This document shows positions 1 to 7,143 of a DNA stretch of 25,188 bases, in pieces. Every line of letters starts with the position of its first letter. The stretch's first letter is position 1. Made by a program: the position numbers and the translations under genes. This stretch comes from Methanobacteriota archaeon (GTDB taxonomy: Archaea > JACRDV01): positions 1-25,188 of the forward strand of contig JACRDV010000155.1 of the NCBI GenBank assembly GCA_024860865.1. The letters are read 5' to 3'. Under the pieces are notes generated by a model. It was not told the DNA's origin. It worked only from the letters and a program-made list of their open reading frames with translations, and made no database searches.

Positions 1-221
1 CAACTTCCCGGCCAAAAGTGAAATAGCGGTTTTTTCTCAACTGGGTCAGGGGCAACCGAAGATGCGCTAGCATAAATTAAAGTATAAAGTATTCCATCTT
101 GATTCTCTCGGACTCTACAAATACCTCGCTTTCCCGGGGCTATTTTGCAATACCAATTACAAACTTTGCATTGAACAATTTTGTTCTCAAGTTTATCGTA
201 GAGATATGCTTCCTTTTTCAT
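1..221 (-). CDS. amrS: AmmeMemoRadiSam system radical SAM enzyme, N-terminal part (cut by window edge)
   Basis: Reading the minus strand from the ATG at 221 gives 73 residues with no stop before the edge. It starts MKKEAYLYDKLENKIVQC and contains a cysteine cluster CxxCxxxC with a further Cys after PGKRGIC, then VRENQDGILYTL and, near the edge, EKKPLFHFWPG. This matches the start of the AmrS radical SAM proteins that occur with the AMMECR1 and Memo families. The radical SAM CxxxCxxC motif would lie just beyond the edge and cannot be seen. The start codon lies 4 nt after the thiL stop, so the two genes are probably co-transcribed and translationally coupled. AmrS has no firmly assigned reaction. 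The family call is confident; its role here is inferred from family only. Confidence 0.85.
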   Translation of the reverse strand, partial: MKKEAYLYDKLENKIVQCKVCNWYCKIAPGKRGICRVRENQDGILYTLIYASASSVAPDPVEKKPLFHFWPGS

Positions 222-225
222 GGCT

Positions 226-1281
226 TCACTTTAAAAGTTTGTCAACTTCACTTGGTGAGATTATGAAGTGATCATAACCCTTAGGTTGAATTTTTTGGAC
301 TCTGCCATCTGCTCGAATTATTTTGAGCTCTTTATCTTCTGTTGTTATGCCAATTTTAAATAATTGTCCACTAACTTTTTTTATCGCTTCTTCAGCAATT
401 TTCCATTTATCAGGTTTAATGGCCAGTAATAATTCATAATCTCCGCCAATATAGGAAGTCAAATCAATTAAATCGCTGCCGATTAAATTCGCAACTTTTT
501 TTGTAGGCGATAGAATCGGTAAATTTTTTTCTTCTATTGTAAAGCCAACATTGCTCATAATTGACAGCTCATGCAAACTCCATGCTAAACCATCTGTAAT
601 ATCAGTTGCTGCAGTTACACATTTTGCATCAGCTAAAGCGCAAGCTTCTTTAACTCTTGCTTTTGGCTCAAGAGCAGCTTTTACTAAAATTGATCTTTCC
701 TTTGGATCAACCTCTAATTTCTTAAGTAAAATTTGAAGCCCAGCAGCAGCAGTTCCAATCGGACCAGAGACAGCAACTATATCACTTGGTTTTGCGCCAC
801 TTCGAGTCAGCAATTGGTCCTTTGGAACGATTCCAACGGCCGTTCCAGTTAAAGTTAGTTCATCACTTTGCCCTGTATGCCCACCAACTACACAAGTTCC
901 ATATTCAAGGGCCGCTTCGTTCATTCCTTCAGAGATTTCTTTAACAACTTCAGCTTCAGTATCCTTTGGAAAACCAAGTGAAACAACAATCCCAACTGGG
1001 GCTGCTCCCATTGCAGCCAAATCGCTCACTGTAATCGTAATAATGTTTTTTCCGATTTGAAAAGAGGTCATTTCATTTGGAATGTGAGTTTTTTTTGCCA
1101 TCATATCAGTAGTAATCACTAGATAATTTTCAAGCCCAAGATCTAAGACAGCTGCATCATCTTTGCCAGGTCCAATTTTTACGTGTGGCAACATTTTTAG
1201 TTGGTGAACAATTAACTCAACAAGTTTTCTTTCACCTAATTCATGAAGTTTTATGTAACCACTCACCAACATCTTCTTCAT
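226..1281 (-). CDS. thiL: Thiamine-monophosphate kinase
   Basis: ThiL phosphorylates thiamine phosphate to thiamine diphosphate with ATP in the cytoplasm. The protein has the family's N-terminal HELGERKLVE start, then GPGKDDAAVLDLG (Mg/ATP-binding aspartates), a block with SDLAAMGAAP, GGHTGQSDELTLTGTAVG, and ATDITDGLAWSLHE in the second half. This is the PurM/ThiL/HypE fold in its usual order. The frame stays open upstream to a GTG at 1401, giving 391 residues, but the first ~40 residues look like the end of a PIN domain and not ThiL. I therefore place the start at ATG 1281; ATG 1272 or GTG 1266 are equally possible, and none has a strong ribosome site. Length from 1281 is about 351 residues, somewhat long for the family. 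The stop is followed after 4 nt by the amrS start. Confidence 0.9.
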   Translation of the reverse strand: MKKMLVSGYIKLHELGERKLVELIVHQLKMLPHVKIGPGKDDAAVLDLGLENYLVITTDMMAKKTHIPNEMTSFQIGKNIITITVSDLAAMGAAPVGIVVSLGFPKDTEAEVVKEISEGMNEAALEYGTCVVGGHTGQSDELTLTGTAVGIVPKDQLLTRSGAKPSDIVAVSGPIGTAAAGLQILLKKLEVDPKERSILVKAALEPKARVKEACALADAKCVTAATDITDGLAWSLHELSIMSNVGFTIEEKNLPILSPTKKVANLIGSDLIDLTSYIGGDYELLLAIKPDKWKIAEEAIKKVSGQLFKIGITTEDKELKIIRADGRVQKIQPKGYDHFIISPSEVDKLLK

Positions 1282-1544
1282 TATATCTAGGAATTCCTTA
1301 CTTGACCAAATTTCAATCTGACTTTTTATCTTATGGTTGTCAAAATGTTTCTTATTACTAGTAATAATTCCAGCTTTCAGTTTTAAAGCAGATGCAAGCA
1401 CGGACTGTCTTCTATATGTTCTACAATCTTTTTAGCTTCGGGTAATAAGTCCTTATATCCACTTATAGGAATCCAAATAGTTGGCAAAAGCTTTAAGAGA
1501 AAATTTATTTCTTCGACTGAATATTCTAGTTTCTTTTTAATAGT
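1282..1544 (-). pseudogene. PIN-domain (VapC-like) toxin remnant, frameshifted and 5'-truncated
   Basis: On the minus strand from 1544, after a stop codon, the sequence reads a PIN C-terminal two-thirds (…LLPTIWIPISGYKDLLPEA, KKIVEHIEDSP). It then needs a one-base shift near 1402-1405 to continue as VLASALKLKAGIITSNKKHF and end about IWSSKEFLDI. The pattern D-x-P-V-L-A-x-A-L followed by TSN-x-K-H-F is typical of PIN toxins of the 'putative toxin-antitoxin component' type. The N-terminal part with the first catalytic Asp is absent. The usual Asp of the SND-K-H-F motif is Lys here, a second sign of decay. No antitoxin gene is adjacent. The fragment has lost its own stop and runs in frame into thiL. 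Confidence 0.7.
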
Positions 1545-1602
1545 TTAATATTTAAATACTTTATTAATAGACTCTTATTGCCAAAATAAGGATGCTTAAA
1601 AC

Positions 1603-1860
1603 TTATCTACGAGTTAAGTAGTACGCAGGTAACACAAAAGCAGGTATTAATAAAGCTCCTGCAATAATTCCAGTTGGAGTACTTAAAGTAGAGGAACATC
1701 GTCCCGGACAATTAATTGAACCCGAACAACCATTGAATTGGCATCCTTTGCATGCCACTGTTGTGTCAATAATCACACTAATTACTAGCAAACCCGTTAA
1801 AACCAATATAATTAAAGCTCTTTTCAATCTTCTCACTAGTTCTAGTGTAATATGAAACAT
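1603..1860 (-). CDS. Small cysteine-rich membrane protein, unknown function
   Basis: An 85-residue protein I do not recognise. A basic N-terminus (RRLKR, residues 10-14) leads into a hydrophobic segment at about 15-31. A loop with five cysteines follows (37, 40, 45, 51, 55; CKGCQFNGC and CPGRC), then a second hydrophobic segment at about 64-82 ending in Arg-Arg. The topology suggests either two membrane helices with an external Cys-rich loop, or a signal peptide plus a C-terminal anchor. The Cys spacing could form disulfides or bind a metal. The ATG at 1860 has a TATA-like box (about 1872-1883) so close upstream that the GTG at 1836 (residue 9) may be the true start. It stands alone between the thiL region and a KaiC-like gene. 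Confidence 0.55.
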   Translation of the reverse strand: MFHITLELVRRLKRALIILVLTGLLVISVIIDTTVACKGCQFNGCSGSINCPGRCSSTLSTPTGIIAGALLIPAFVLPAYYLTRR

Positions 1861-2013
1861 TACTTATAACTTTTTATATAATTATAATTTTGTAAACATC
1901 GGCAGCAACCAATGGTTTTGCTCTGAGCTCTGAGCGAAAAACACTTATTATACAATAATCAACCGAGATTTAATTTAGCTGACTCATAGCATACAAAAAT
2001 AATTAACAAAATT

Positions 2014-2024
2014 TTTATATAAAT
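2014..2024 (+). promoter_or_regulatory. TATA-like box of the KaiC-like gene
   Basis: The AT-rich stretch TTTATATAAAT fits an archaeal TATA box. A start about 25 nt downstream would leave a leader of roughly 40 nt before the ATG at 2083, with a weak AAGGTTAG ribosome site. A nine-codon ATG frame (2033-2062) upstream of the gene is probably chance. Confidence 0.4.
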
Positions 2025-2082
2025 TCTAATTTATGAAAATTGACAATAATACTAATCAATAAAATAAGGTTAGATATTAGAT

Positions 2083-2850
2083 ATGCTCCAAACAGGCATT
2101 ACTGAATTAGACAAGCTTCTGGGAGGAAGTATTCCTCCGGGTTATAGCATTTTAATAATCAATGAAATTGGTGTTAAACCCGAATTCTTAATTAACGAAA
2201 TCGTATTTAATGCACTAAGTAAAAACTGGTCGGTTGGCTATTTTTGCATTGATCAGCATGCTTTTGTTATTCGAGATGAAATGAAACGTATAGGATTCGA
2301 TATTTCTCGTTTTGAAAAAGATAACCAATTACGACTAATCGATGCTTGCTGTACTATTTCAACTGAATCAAAAGAAAAATTTTACCTTGAAAAACCAAGA
2401 GATGTTAACTATTATGTCCGCATGATTTCTTCAGAAACAAAAACTTCTAACCTCCTTTGGGTTTTTGATTCATTATCAACGCTAGTTCAAACGCTCGACC
2501 TACAAGCAATTAATAGACTCATGTCAAGTTTTTCTGATTGTATTCAATCATCAGGTCAAATTGCTTTGTATAGAATAACAGCTGGAATGCACGATAGTTT
2601 AACTTTAAGTACTCTGCAACATTTCGCAACCGGAGCTATTTATCTCGGAATGTATGGCAGGTTAGGCTGCGTATATTATCGAGATGGCACATGCACAAGA
2701 ATGAATGTTCATTGCACTACACCGATAATGCCTGAAAAATTCATTAAAATTTTAAAAATGTGGGGACTCGGCTATAGCGATGAAATAGCAACCTACGAAA
2801 TAGTTAAAAACCGATTTAAAATGAAAACAGCTAAATGGTCAAAAATGTAA
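2083..2850 (+). CDS. KaiC/RecA-like protein with degenerate nucleotide-binding site
   Basis: The 255-residue protein begins with LQTGITELDKLLGGSIPPGYSIL, the classical opening of KaiC/GvpD-type RecA-fold domains. The P-loop that should follow (GxxGxGK[ST]) is replaced by INEIGVKPE with no Lys-Ser/Thr, so ATP binding is doubtful. The Walker B-like strand LLWVFDSLSTLVQ and the downstream strands (FATGAIYLGMYGR) keep the fold. Archaeal genomes carry many such inactivated KaiC-like paralogues, often linked to signal transduction or regulation; their partners are usually unknown. It is monocistronic between a minus-strand membrane protein and minus-strand tfx. A regulatory or binding role is inference from the family. 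Confidence 0.7.
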   Translation: MLQTGITELDKLLGGSIPPGYSILIINEIGVKPEFLINEIVFNALSKNWSVGYFCIDQHAFVIRDEMKRIGFDISRFEKDNQLRLIDACCTISTESKEKFYLEKPRDVNYYVRMISSETKTSNLLWVFDSLSTLVQTLDLQAINRLMSSFSDCIQSSGQIALYRITAGMHDSLTLSTLQHFATGAIYLGMYGRLGCVYYRDGTCTRMNVHCTTPIMPEKFIKILKMWGLGYSDEIATYEIVKNRFKMKTAKWSKM

Positions 2851-2913
2851 ATTTAAATTTTAGAAATTTTTATTGCTTTTTAAATTAATCTTTTCTCTAA
2901 TCCGTATATTCCA

Positions 2914-3321
2914 TTAATTAACTATGCTTACATATCCATTAGCAGTTACTACAACTTTAAATGGAGCTACAATCTGTCGACCTTTTATTTTATGGCGTGC
3001 TATTGCATTTATTGCCCCAATGATCTCAGTAGCACACATCCGCACATGGATGTTTTTATAATCTGCGGCTTTGAGAACTAACCGAGGTACTTTGAATAGA
3101 TCTGCCCCAGGTTTAATTAGGACATGAACTGGAGCTTCAATTTCCTCAACTTTTTTGAGAGTTTCATGCGCAGCTTCAATTTTTTGGCGTGCCCTTTGCT
3201 CTAATATTGTAACATTTGTCCTCGTAGTTTTGATTTGCTCGGCTACTTCTTCCTGCGTTAGGCCCTTAGCTCTCAGTCGAAGGACCTCAATTTGCCTTTC
3301 TGTCAGTAATCCATACCTCAC
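2914..3321 (-). CDS. tfx: Tfx-family DNA-binding transcriptional regulator
   Basis: A 135-residue protein with an N-terminal helix-turn-helix of the sigma-70 region 4 type (LLTERQIEVLRLRAKGLTQ, then EEVAEQIKTTRTNVTILEQRA) and a C-terminal Tfx domain (EAPVHVLIKPGADLF… GAINAIARHKIKGRQIV). Tfx was described in Methanothermobacter as binding DNA downstream of the promoter of the fmdECB operon for the molybdenum formylmethanofuran dehydrogenase. Related proteins occur widely in archaea. Here the gene is divergent from a tungstate importer, with mobA just beyond, which suggests it senses or responds to Mo/W supply (inference). The start is GTG 3321, 3 nt after a GGTGGT ribosome site. Confidence 0.88.
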   Translation of the reverse strand: MRYGLLTERQIEVLRLRAKGLTQEEVAEQIKTTRTNVTILEQRARQKIEAAHETLKKVEEIEAPVHVLIKPGADLFKVPRLVLKAADYKNIHVRMCATEIIGAINAIARHKIKGRQIVAPFKVVVTANGYVSIVN

Positions 3322-3363
3322 ACAACCACCTATTTTTTGTTAATAGTTTTGTTTACAATGAGG

Positions 3364-3378
3364 TATTTATAGTAAATA
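3364..3378. promoter_or_regulatory. Inverted repeat overlapping the tfx TATA region
   Basis: TATTTA-TAG-TAAATA is a 6-bp inverted repeat with a 3-nt centre. Read on the minus strand it contains a TATA-like element (ACTATAAATA) about 47 nt before the tfx GTG start, consistent with a ~20-nt leader carrying the GGTGGT site. It also sits in the tfx-tupA divergent region, so it could be an operator for autoregulation or for control of tupABC. An AT-rich inverted repeat of this size can also arise by chance. Confidence 0.35.
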
Positions 3379-3506
3379 TACTTTTTACAGTTTTTAAATC
3401 GTTTACCTCTTTTTCAAACAAAATTTGATTGGTAACAATGATAAATTATTGAGGAGGTCTTTTCTTTTAATTACAATTTAATCAACAAAAAAATTCGGGG
3501 AATTTT

Positions 3507-4415
3507 ATGAAAGCAATATATTCTGTAATTCTTGCAATAGTGATATTAGCATTAGGATTCTTTAGCGGATATTACCTATCGCAAGAGAAAATATCTACAC
3601 CAGAAAAACCTGCAGAAGAGTTAGTTCTAGCAACTACAACTAGCACAGTCGACACTGGTTTGCTAGATGCGCTAAATAAACCATTCGAAGAAAAATACAA
3701 TTGCAGGGTGAAAGTGCTGCGGTTAGGCACAGGCGAAGCTTTAAAAACAGCAGAGATGGGCAATGCCGATGTTGTATTAGTACATGCTAGAAAAGCGGAG
3801 GATAAGTTTGTTGGAGAAGGATATGGTGTAAATCGACGAGATGTAATGCACAATGATTTTATTGTTATTGGACCTCTCAATGACCCTGCTGGTATAAAAG
3901 GAATGAAAAATGCTGCTGACGCATTTAAGAAAATTGCTCAAACTGAATCAACTTTTTTCTCAAGAGGGGATAATTCAGGAACTCATCAGAAAGAAAGAGA
4001 GATCTGGGCAAATGCTGGTATAACACCAGTTGGAAAATGGTATAAACCAGTGGGCAAAGGAATGGGAGATACGATAATTATAACAAATGAAAAGCAAGGA
4101 TATACTCTATCCGATAGAGGAACCTATCTCGCTATGGAGAAAAACATCAACCTAGTAATACTGATTGAAGGTGATCCAATTCTTTTTAATCCATATGGTG
4201 TGATTGCTATAAATCCCTCAAAATATCCAAAGAGAAATTATCAATTAGCGATGGCATACATTGGATACATCACATCACCACAAGGTCAAAAGATAATCAA
4301 AGACTATGGGAAATACATGATAATCGATCCATTGACAAAAAAACAGCAATCAGGTTATGGTCAACCATTATTTTATCCAGATGCGATAAATATCACGGTT
4401 TTAGAGAAATTATAA
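3507..4415 (+). CDS. tupA: Tungstate ABC transporter substrate-binding protein
   Basis: A 302-residue extracytoplasmic binding protein for tungstate. Residues 4-24 form a hydrophobic signal/anchor segment (SVILAIVILALGFFSGYYL) with no lipobox cysteine, so it is probably membrane-anchored or cleaved. The mature part shows TupA hallmarks: ATTTSTVDTGLLDALN near the start (the Thr/Ser-rich oxyanion-binding motif), GNADVVLVHAR, EGYGVNRRDVMHNDFIVIGP, and SRGDNSGTHQKE. This distinguishes TupA from ModA and WtpA. It is the first gene of tupA-tupB-tupC, with GGGGAA as the likely ribosome site. Divergent tfx and downstream mobA suggest the metal feeds pterin-cofactor enzymes. Confidence 0.92.
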   Translation: MKAIYSVILAIVILALGFFSGYYLSQEKISTPEKPAEELVLATTTSTVDTGLLDALNKPFEEKYNCRVKVLRLGTGEALKTAEMGNADVVLVHARKAEDKFVGEGYGVNRRDVMHNDFIVIGPLNDPAGIKGMKNAADAFKKIAQTESTFFSRGDNSGTHQKEREIWANAGITPVGKWYKPVGKGMGDTIIITNEKQGYTLSDRGTYLAMEKNINLVILIEGDPILFNPYGVIAINPSKYPKRNYQLAMAYIGYITSPQGQKIIKDYGKYMIIDPLTKKQQSGYGQPLFYPDAINITVLEKL

Positions 4416-4456
4416 AGTTAATCTTTGTTTTAAAGTGATCTCTCTAGGTGGTTTTT

Positions 4457-5176
4457 ATGAGTAGTTTAGAATTTTTGTTTGAAGGATTTGCAAAAGCAGT
4501 AGAATTAATTTTTACCCTTAATCCATATGTAATCAGCGTGACACAAGTTCAATTAAAAGTATCAGGAATTGCCGTGCTTCTAAGTACACTAACAGCTATC
4601 GCTTTAGCTACTCTTATCTCCTTCAGAAAATTTGTTGGTAAAGGACTTCTGATTACAATAATCAATACATTTATGGGTTTACCTCCTGTTATAGTAGGTC
4701 TAGTTGTGTTTATCCTCCTATCAACTTCTGGCCCCCTCGGCTTTCTCAATTTGATATATACTCCGACAGCCATGATCATCACCCAATACATTCTAGCTAC
4801 ACCAATAATTACAGGTGTGGCTATTTCAGCTATTGGAAGTGTGGAAAAAGAGATCGGAGACACTGCTCTCACGTTGGGAGCAAGTAAATTGGATATGACG
4901 TGGCTCGTCATAAAGGAAGCAAAACTTGGAATTATTACAGCAATATTGGCTGGCTTCGGGAGGGCCATTGCTGAAGTCGGGTCAATACTGATAGTAGGTG
5001 GAAACATAGCGTTTGCAGATGGCACATCTTATACCAGAACATTAACAACAGCAATAACAATAGAGACAGCTATGGGCAATTTTGCAACTGCTATAGCACT
5101 AGGCATTATTTTAATATCACTAGCACTTGCTGCTAACTTTGCAGTGAATATATTGCAGAGGAGAACTGAGGATTAA
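4457..5176 (+). CDS. tupB: Tungstate ABC transporter permease
   Basis: A hydrophobic 239-residue inner component of the importer with about five membrane helices. The binding-protein-dependent permease core includes the cytoplasmic coupling (EAA-type) loop around EKEIGDTALTLGASKLDM and FGRAIAEVGSILIVGGNIA near residues 175-195, typical of TupB. I chose the ATG at 4457 over the in-frame GTG at 4448 because GGTGG lies 5 nt upstream of the ATG and would be inside the gene otherwise. Its stop TAA shares one base with the tupC ATG (TAATG), indicating translational coupling. Confidence 0.9.
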   Translation: MSSLEFLFEGFAKAVELIFTLNPYVISVTQVQLKVSGIAVLLSTLTAIALATLISFRKFVGKGLLITIINTFMGLPPVIVGLVVFILLSTSGPLGFLNLIYTPTAMIITQYILATPIITGVAISAIGSVEKEIGDTALTLGASKLDMTWLVIKEAKLGIITAILAGFGRAIAEVGSILIVGGNIAFADGTSYTRTLTTAITIETAMGNFATAIALGIILISLALAANFAVNILQRRTED

Positions 5177-6264
5177 TGTCTAATATGTTCCTCATTAAGA
5201 ATTTGCACAAACGCTACGGTGAAAAAGAGGCTTTAAAGGACACCAATTTAGAGATAAAAAGAGGAGAAATTTTCGGAATTTTAGGTCCAAGCGGTGCTGG
5301 GAAAACAACTTTACTTCGTTTACTAAATCTTCTCGATAAACCAACAAATGGAAAAATTTTCTTTGATGGCATTGATACAGAGAGTGCTTCGAGTTTAGAA
5401 CTTAGAAGGAGAATGGCTATGGTATTCCAAAAAATTACTGTCTTTAACATGAGCGTCTATGATAATGTTGCATACGGTCTAAAAGTTCGAAAAGAGAATG
5501 AGACTGAAATTGATAAGAAAGTTAAGCGTGCCTTAGAGCTTGTTGGGCTTTCAGGCTATGAAAATAGGAATGCTAAGACATTGTCTGGAGGCGAAGCGCA
5601 AAGAGTAGCTTTTGCAATGGCAACTGTATTTGAACCTGAGGTCCTCTTACTTGATGAACCAACAGCTAACTTAGATCCGATAAATGAAAGTATAATTGAA
5701 GATATAGTATTGAGAATCAATAAACTTGGTATTACTGTTGTCTTAGCAACGCATAAACAAGCAGAAGCTATGCGTTTGGCAGATCGGATTGCTGTATTAA
5801 ACAATGGAAAAATCGAACAAATTGGAAAACCAGATGAGATATTTTACAAGCCAAAGACTGAATTTGTAGCTAAATTCGTCGGCACGAAAAACATTATTGA
5901 AGGCAAAGTTAAGGTTGCTGATCCACAAGCAGATATGCTAAAAATTGCAGCGGATAATTTTGATATAATTACTCCCTACAAACCGTTAAAAGAGGGCACA
6001 TATGTAACCATTTGTATTCGCCCTGAAGATGTTATGATAGTAAGACCAGATGTTAAAACAAACAAGAAAAATACGCTATTAGGGAAAATAACTGATATTA
6101 TACCTGAAGGCGCTATGCTTAGATTGCATTTATTATTAAAAGAAAGCGATTATAGCTTGGTTATTGATATACCTAGACACGCTGCGAAAAAAATGGATCT
6201 AAAGGTTGACAAAGAAGTGACTATATCACTGGAAGAAACTGCTATGCATATTATTGAATCCTAA
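5176..6264 (+). CDS. tupC: Tungstate ABC transporter ATP-binding protein
   Basis: This ATPase subunit powers the TupAB importer. Walker A is GPSGAGKTT (residues 37-45), the Q-loop lies in MAVFQK-like MVFQKITVF, the signature is LSGGEAQ (136-142), Walker B is VLLLDEP (156-162), and the switch His is in THK (193). At 362 residues it is longer than a bare ABC domain. The tail from about 235 (FVGTKNIIEGKVKVAD…, TICIRPEDVMIV) is a TOBE/MOP-like domain that in related proteins binds oxyanions and can inhibit transport when metal is plentiful; that regulation is inferred. The gene overlaps tupB by one base and converges on mobA with 7 nt between stops. Confidence 0.9.
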   Translation: MSNMFLIKNLHKRYGEKEALKDTNLEIKRGEIFGILGPSGAGKTTLLRLLNLLDKPTNGKIFFDGIDTESASSLELRRRMAMVFQKITVFNMSVYDNVAYGLKVRKENETEIDKKVKRALELVGLSGYENRNAKTLSGGEAQRVAFAMATVFEPEVLLLDEPTANLDPINESIIEDIVLRINKLGITVVLATHKQAEAMRLADRIAVLNNGKIEQIGKPDEIFYKPKTEFVAKFVGTKNIIEGKVKVADPQADMLKIAADNFDIITPYKPLKEGTYVTICIRPEDVMIVRPDVKTNKKNTLLGKITDIIPEGAMLRLHLLLKESDYSLVIDIPRHAAKKMDLKVDKEVTISLEETAMHIIES

Positions 6265-6271
6265 ATATTTC

Positions 6272-6898
6272 TTATTTTATAAAATTAAAATTATTATTCA
6301 ATTTTTTTAACTTTTCAAGGTCTTCTATTCTATTTATATTTGAAAAAGATAAGAGCTTAGGATCAAATTTTTTTAATTCTTCAGTGGATATTTTGTTGAT
6401 TTTTATTAACAGCCGAACGGCATCATTAATTTTTAATTTACCATTTTTAAGAGCTTGTTCTGAGGCTCTAAACATCGAAGATACCCTATAGACTGCACAA
6501 AGAGTTTCCAAATAACAATTGGGCCAATGAGGTATTGCTGCATCAAAATTTTGTGCTTTTTTATAAAGATAATCCATAACTTTTGGATTGATTAATGGGG
6601 CATCGATTGGTAAAACAAAAGTATATTCGTTTTTGATAATTTTAAGCCCTGTTAAAAGACCCACTAATGGCCCTTTCTCTTTTTGTTCATCGTAAGCAAC
6701 TTGAACTGTTTTAGGCAAAAATTTTTTATAGAGTTGATATTGTTGCTTATCACTTAGAACAATTACAATCTCATCAGAAATTTTAGAAGCTACGTTAACG
6801 GAATGTTCGATTAAAGATTTATTTTTAAAAAGCGCTAATGCTTTGTTTCCTTTAAACCTAGTGCTCTTTCCACCAGCAAGAATAATTGAACTTCGCAT
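6272..6898 (-). CDS. mobA: Molybdenum cofactor guanylyltransferase (MobA-like)
   Basis: MobA attaches GMP from GTP to the Mo/W-molybdopterin, making the dinucleotide cofactor. The 208-residue protein opens with SIILAGGKSTRFKGNKAL (nucleotide-binding loop with the conserved Lys). It then has DEQKEKGPLVGLLTGL (guanine and phosphate contacts) and VLPIDAPLINP, where the Asp should bind magnesium and the usual Cys-Asp-Met-Pro is varied to Ile-Asp-Ala-Pro. ETLCAVYR is also typical. The start is ATG 6898, about 25 nt from a TATA-like box, so the transcript is probably leaderless. The gene converges with tupABC, linking tungstate import and cofactor maturation. Related nucleotidyltransferases share the loop, so substrate certainty is good but not absolute. 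Confidence 0.85.
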   Translation of the reverse strand: MRSSIILAGGKSTRFKGNKALALFKNKSLIEHSVNVASKISDEIVIVLSDKQQYQLYKKFLPKTVQVAYDEQKEKGPLVGLLTGLKIIKNEYTFVLPIDAPLINPKVMDYLYKKAQNFDAAIPHWPNCYLETLCAVYRVSSMFRASEQALKNGKLKINDAVRLLIKINKISTEELKKFDPKLLSFSNINRIEDLEKLKKLNNNFNFIK

Positions 6899-6918
6899 GG
6901 CTTTTACCGAACATTAAA

Positions 6919-6947
6919 AATTATATTAAACTTATTGATCGATAAGT
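6919..6947 (-). promoter_or_regulatory. mobA promoter with palindrome just upstream
   Basis: On the minus strand TTTAATATAATTT (6919-6931) is a TATA-like box about 25 nt before the mobA ATG, predicting a leaderless mRNA. An 18-bp near-palindrome, ACTTATTGATCGATAAGT (6930-6947; one mismatched pair), touches its upstream side and is well placed to bind a dimeric regulator. The palindrome is read from sequence; regulation is inference. Confidence 0.4.
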
Positions 6948-7049
6948 GTTTTTTATTTTGAGACATGGCAACTATTTTCAATTCACTCTTAAATTATATT
7001 ACCGTCATCGGAAGAACGGTTTCCGTTGCAACAGATGGAGCCTCTTGAA

Positions 7050-7112
7050 ATAAACATAAAAATGTCTAAAAAACATATTTATTATTGTAGATTTAACCAT
7101 ATTTATGTTTAT
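7050..7112. promoter_or_regulatory. purC upstream inverted repeat and promoter region
   Basis: ATAAACATAAA (7050-7060) is perfectly inverted as TTTATGTTTAT (7102-7112), with 41 nt between. A TATA-like CATATTTATTA (about 7074-7085) lies between the arms, so the arms flank the predicted start of transcription of the purine operon. This could be an operator pair or a hairpin; AT-rich chance is possible. Confidence 0.35.
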
Positions 7113-7143
7113 ACCGAATCTACTTGCTTCTGAGTGTAATTTC

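Noticed and set aside
226-1401. ThiL as a 391-residue protein starting at GTG 1401
   Set aside because: The first ~40 residues match the end of a PIN domain and not ThiL; the family start (HELGERKL) comes shortly after ATG 1281/1272.
4448-4456. GTG 4448 as tupB start
   Set aside because: The GGTGG ribosome site would then lie at or inside the start; ATG 4457 has ideal spacing.
7001-7030. CGGAA…TTCCG inverted repeat upstream of purC
   Set aside because: Only 5-bp arms; likely chance.
6966-7049. 27-codon ATG frame between mobA and purC
   Set aside because: Too short, no ribosome site and no recognisable leader-peptide feature.
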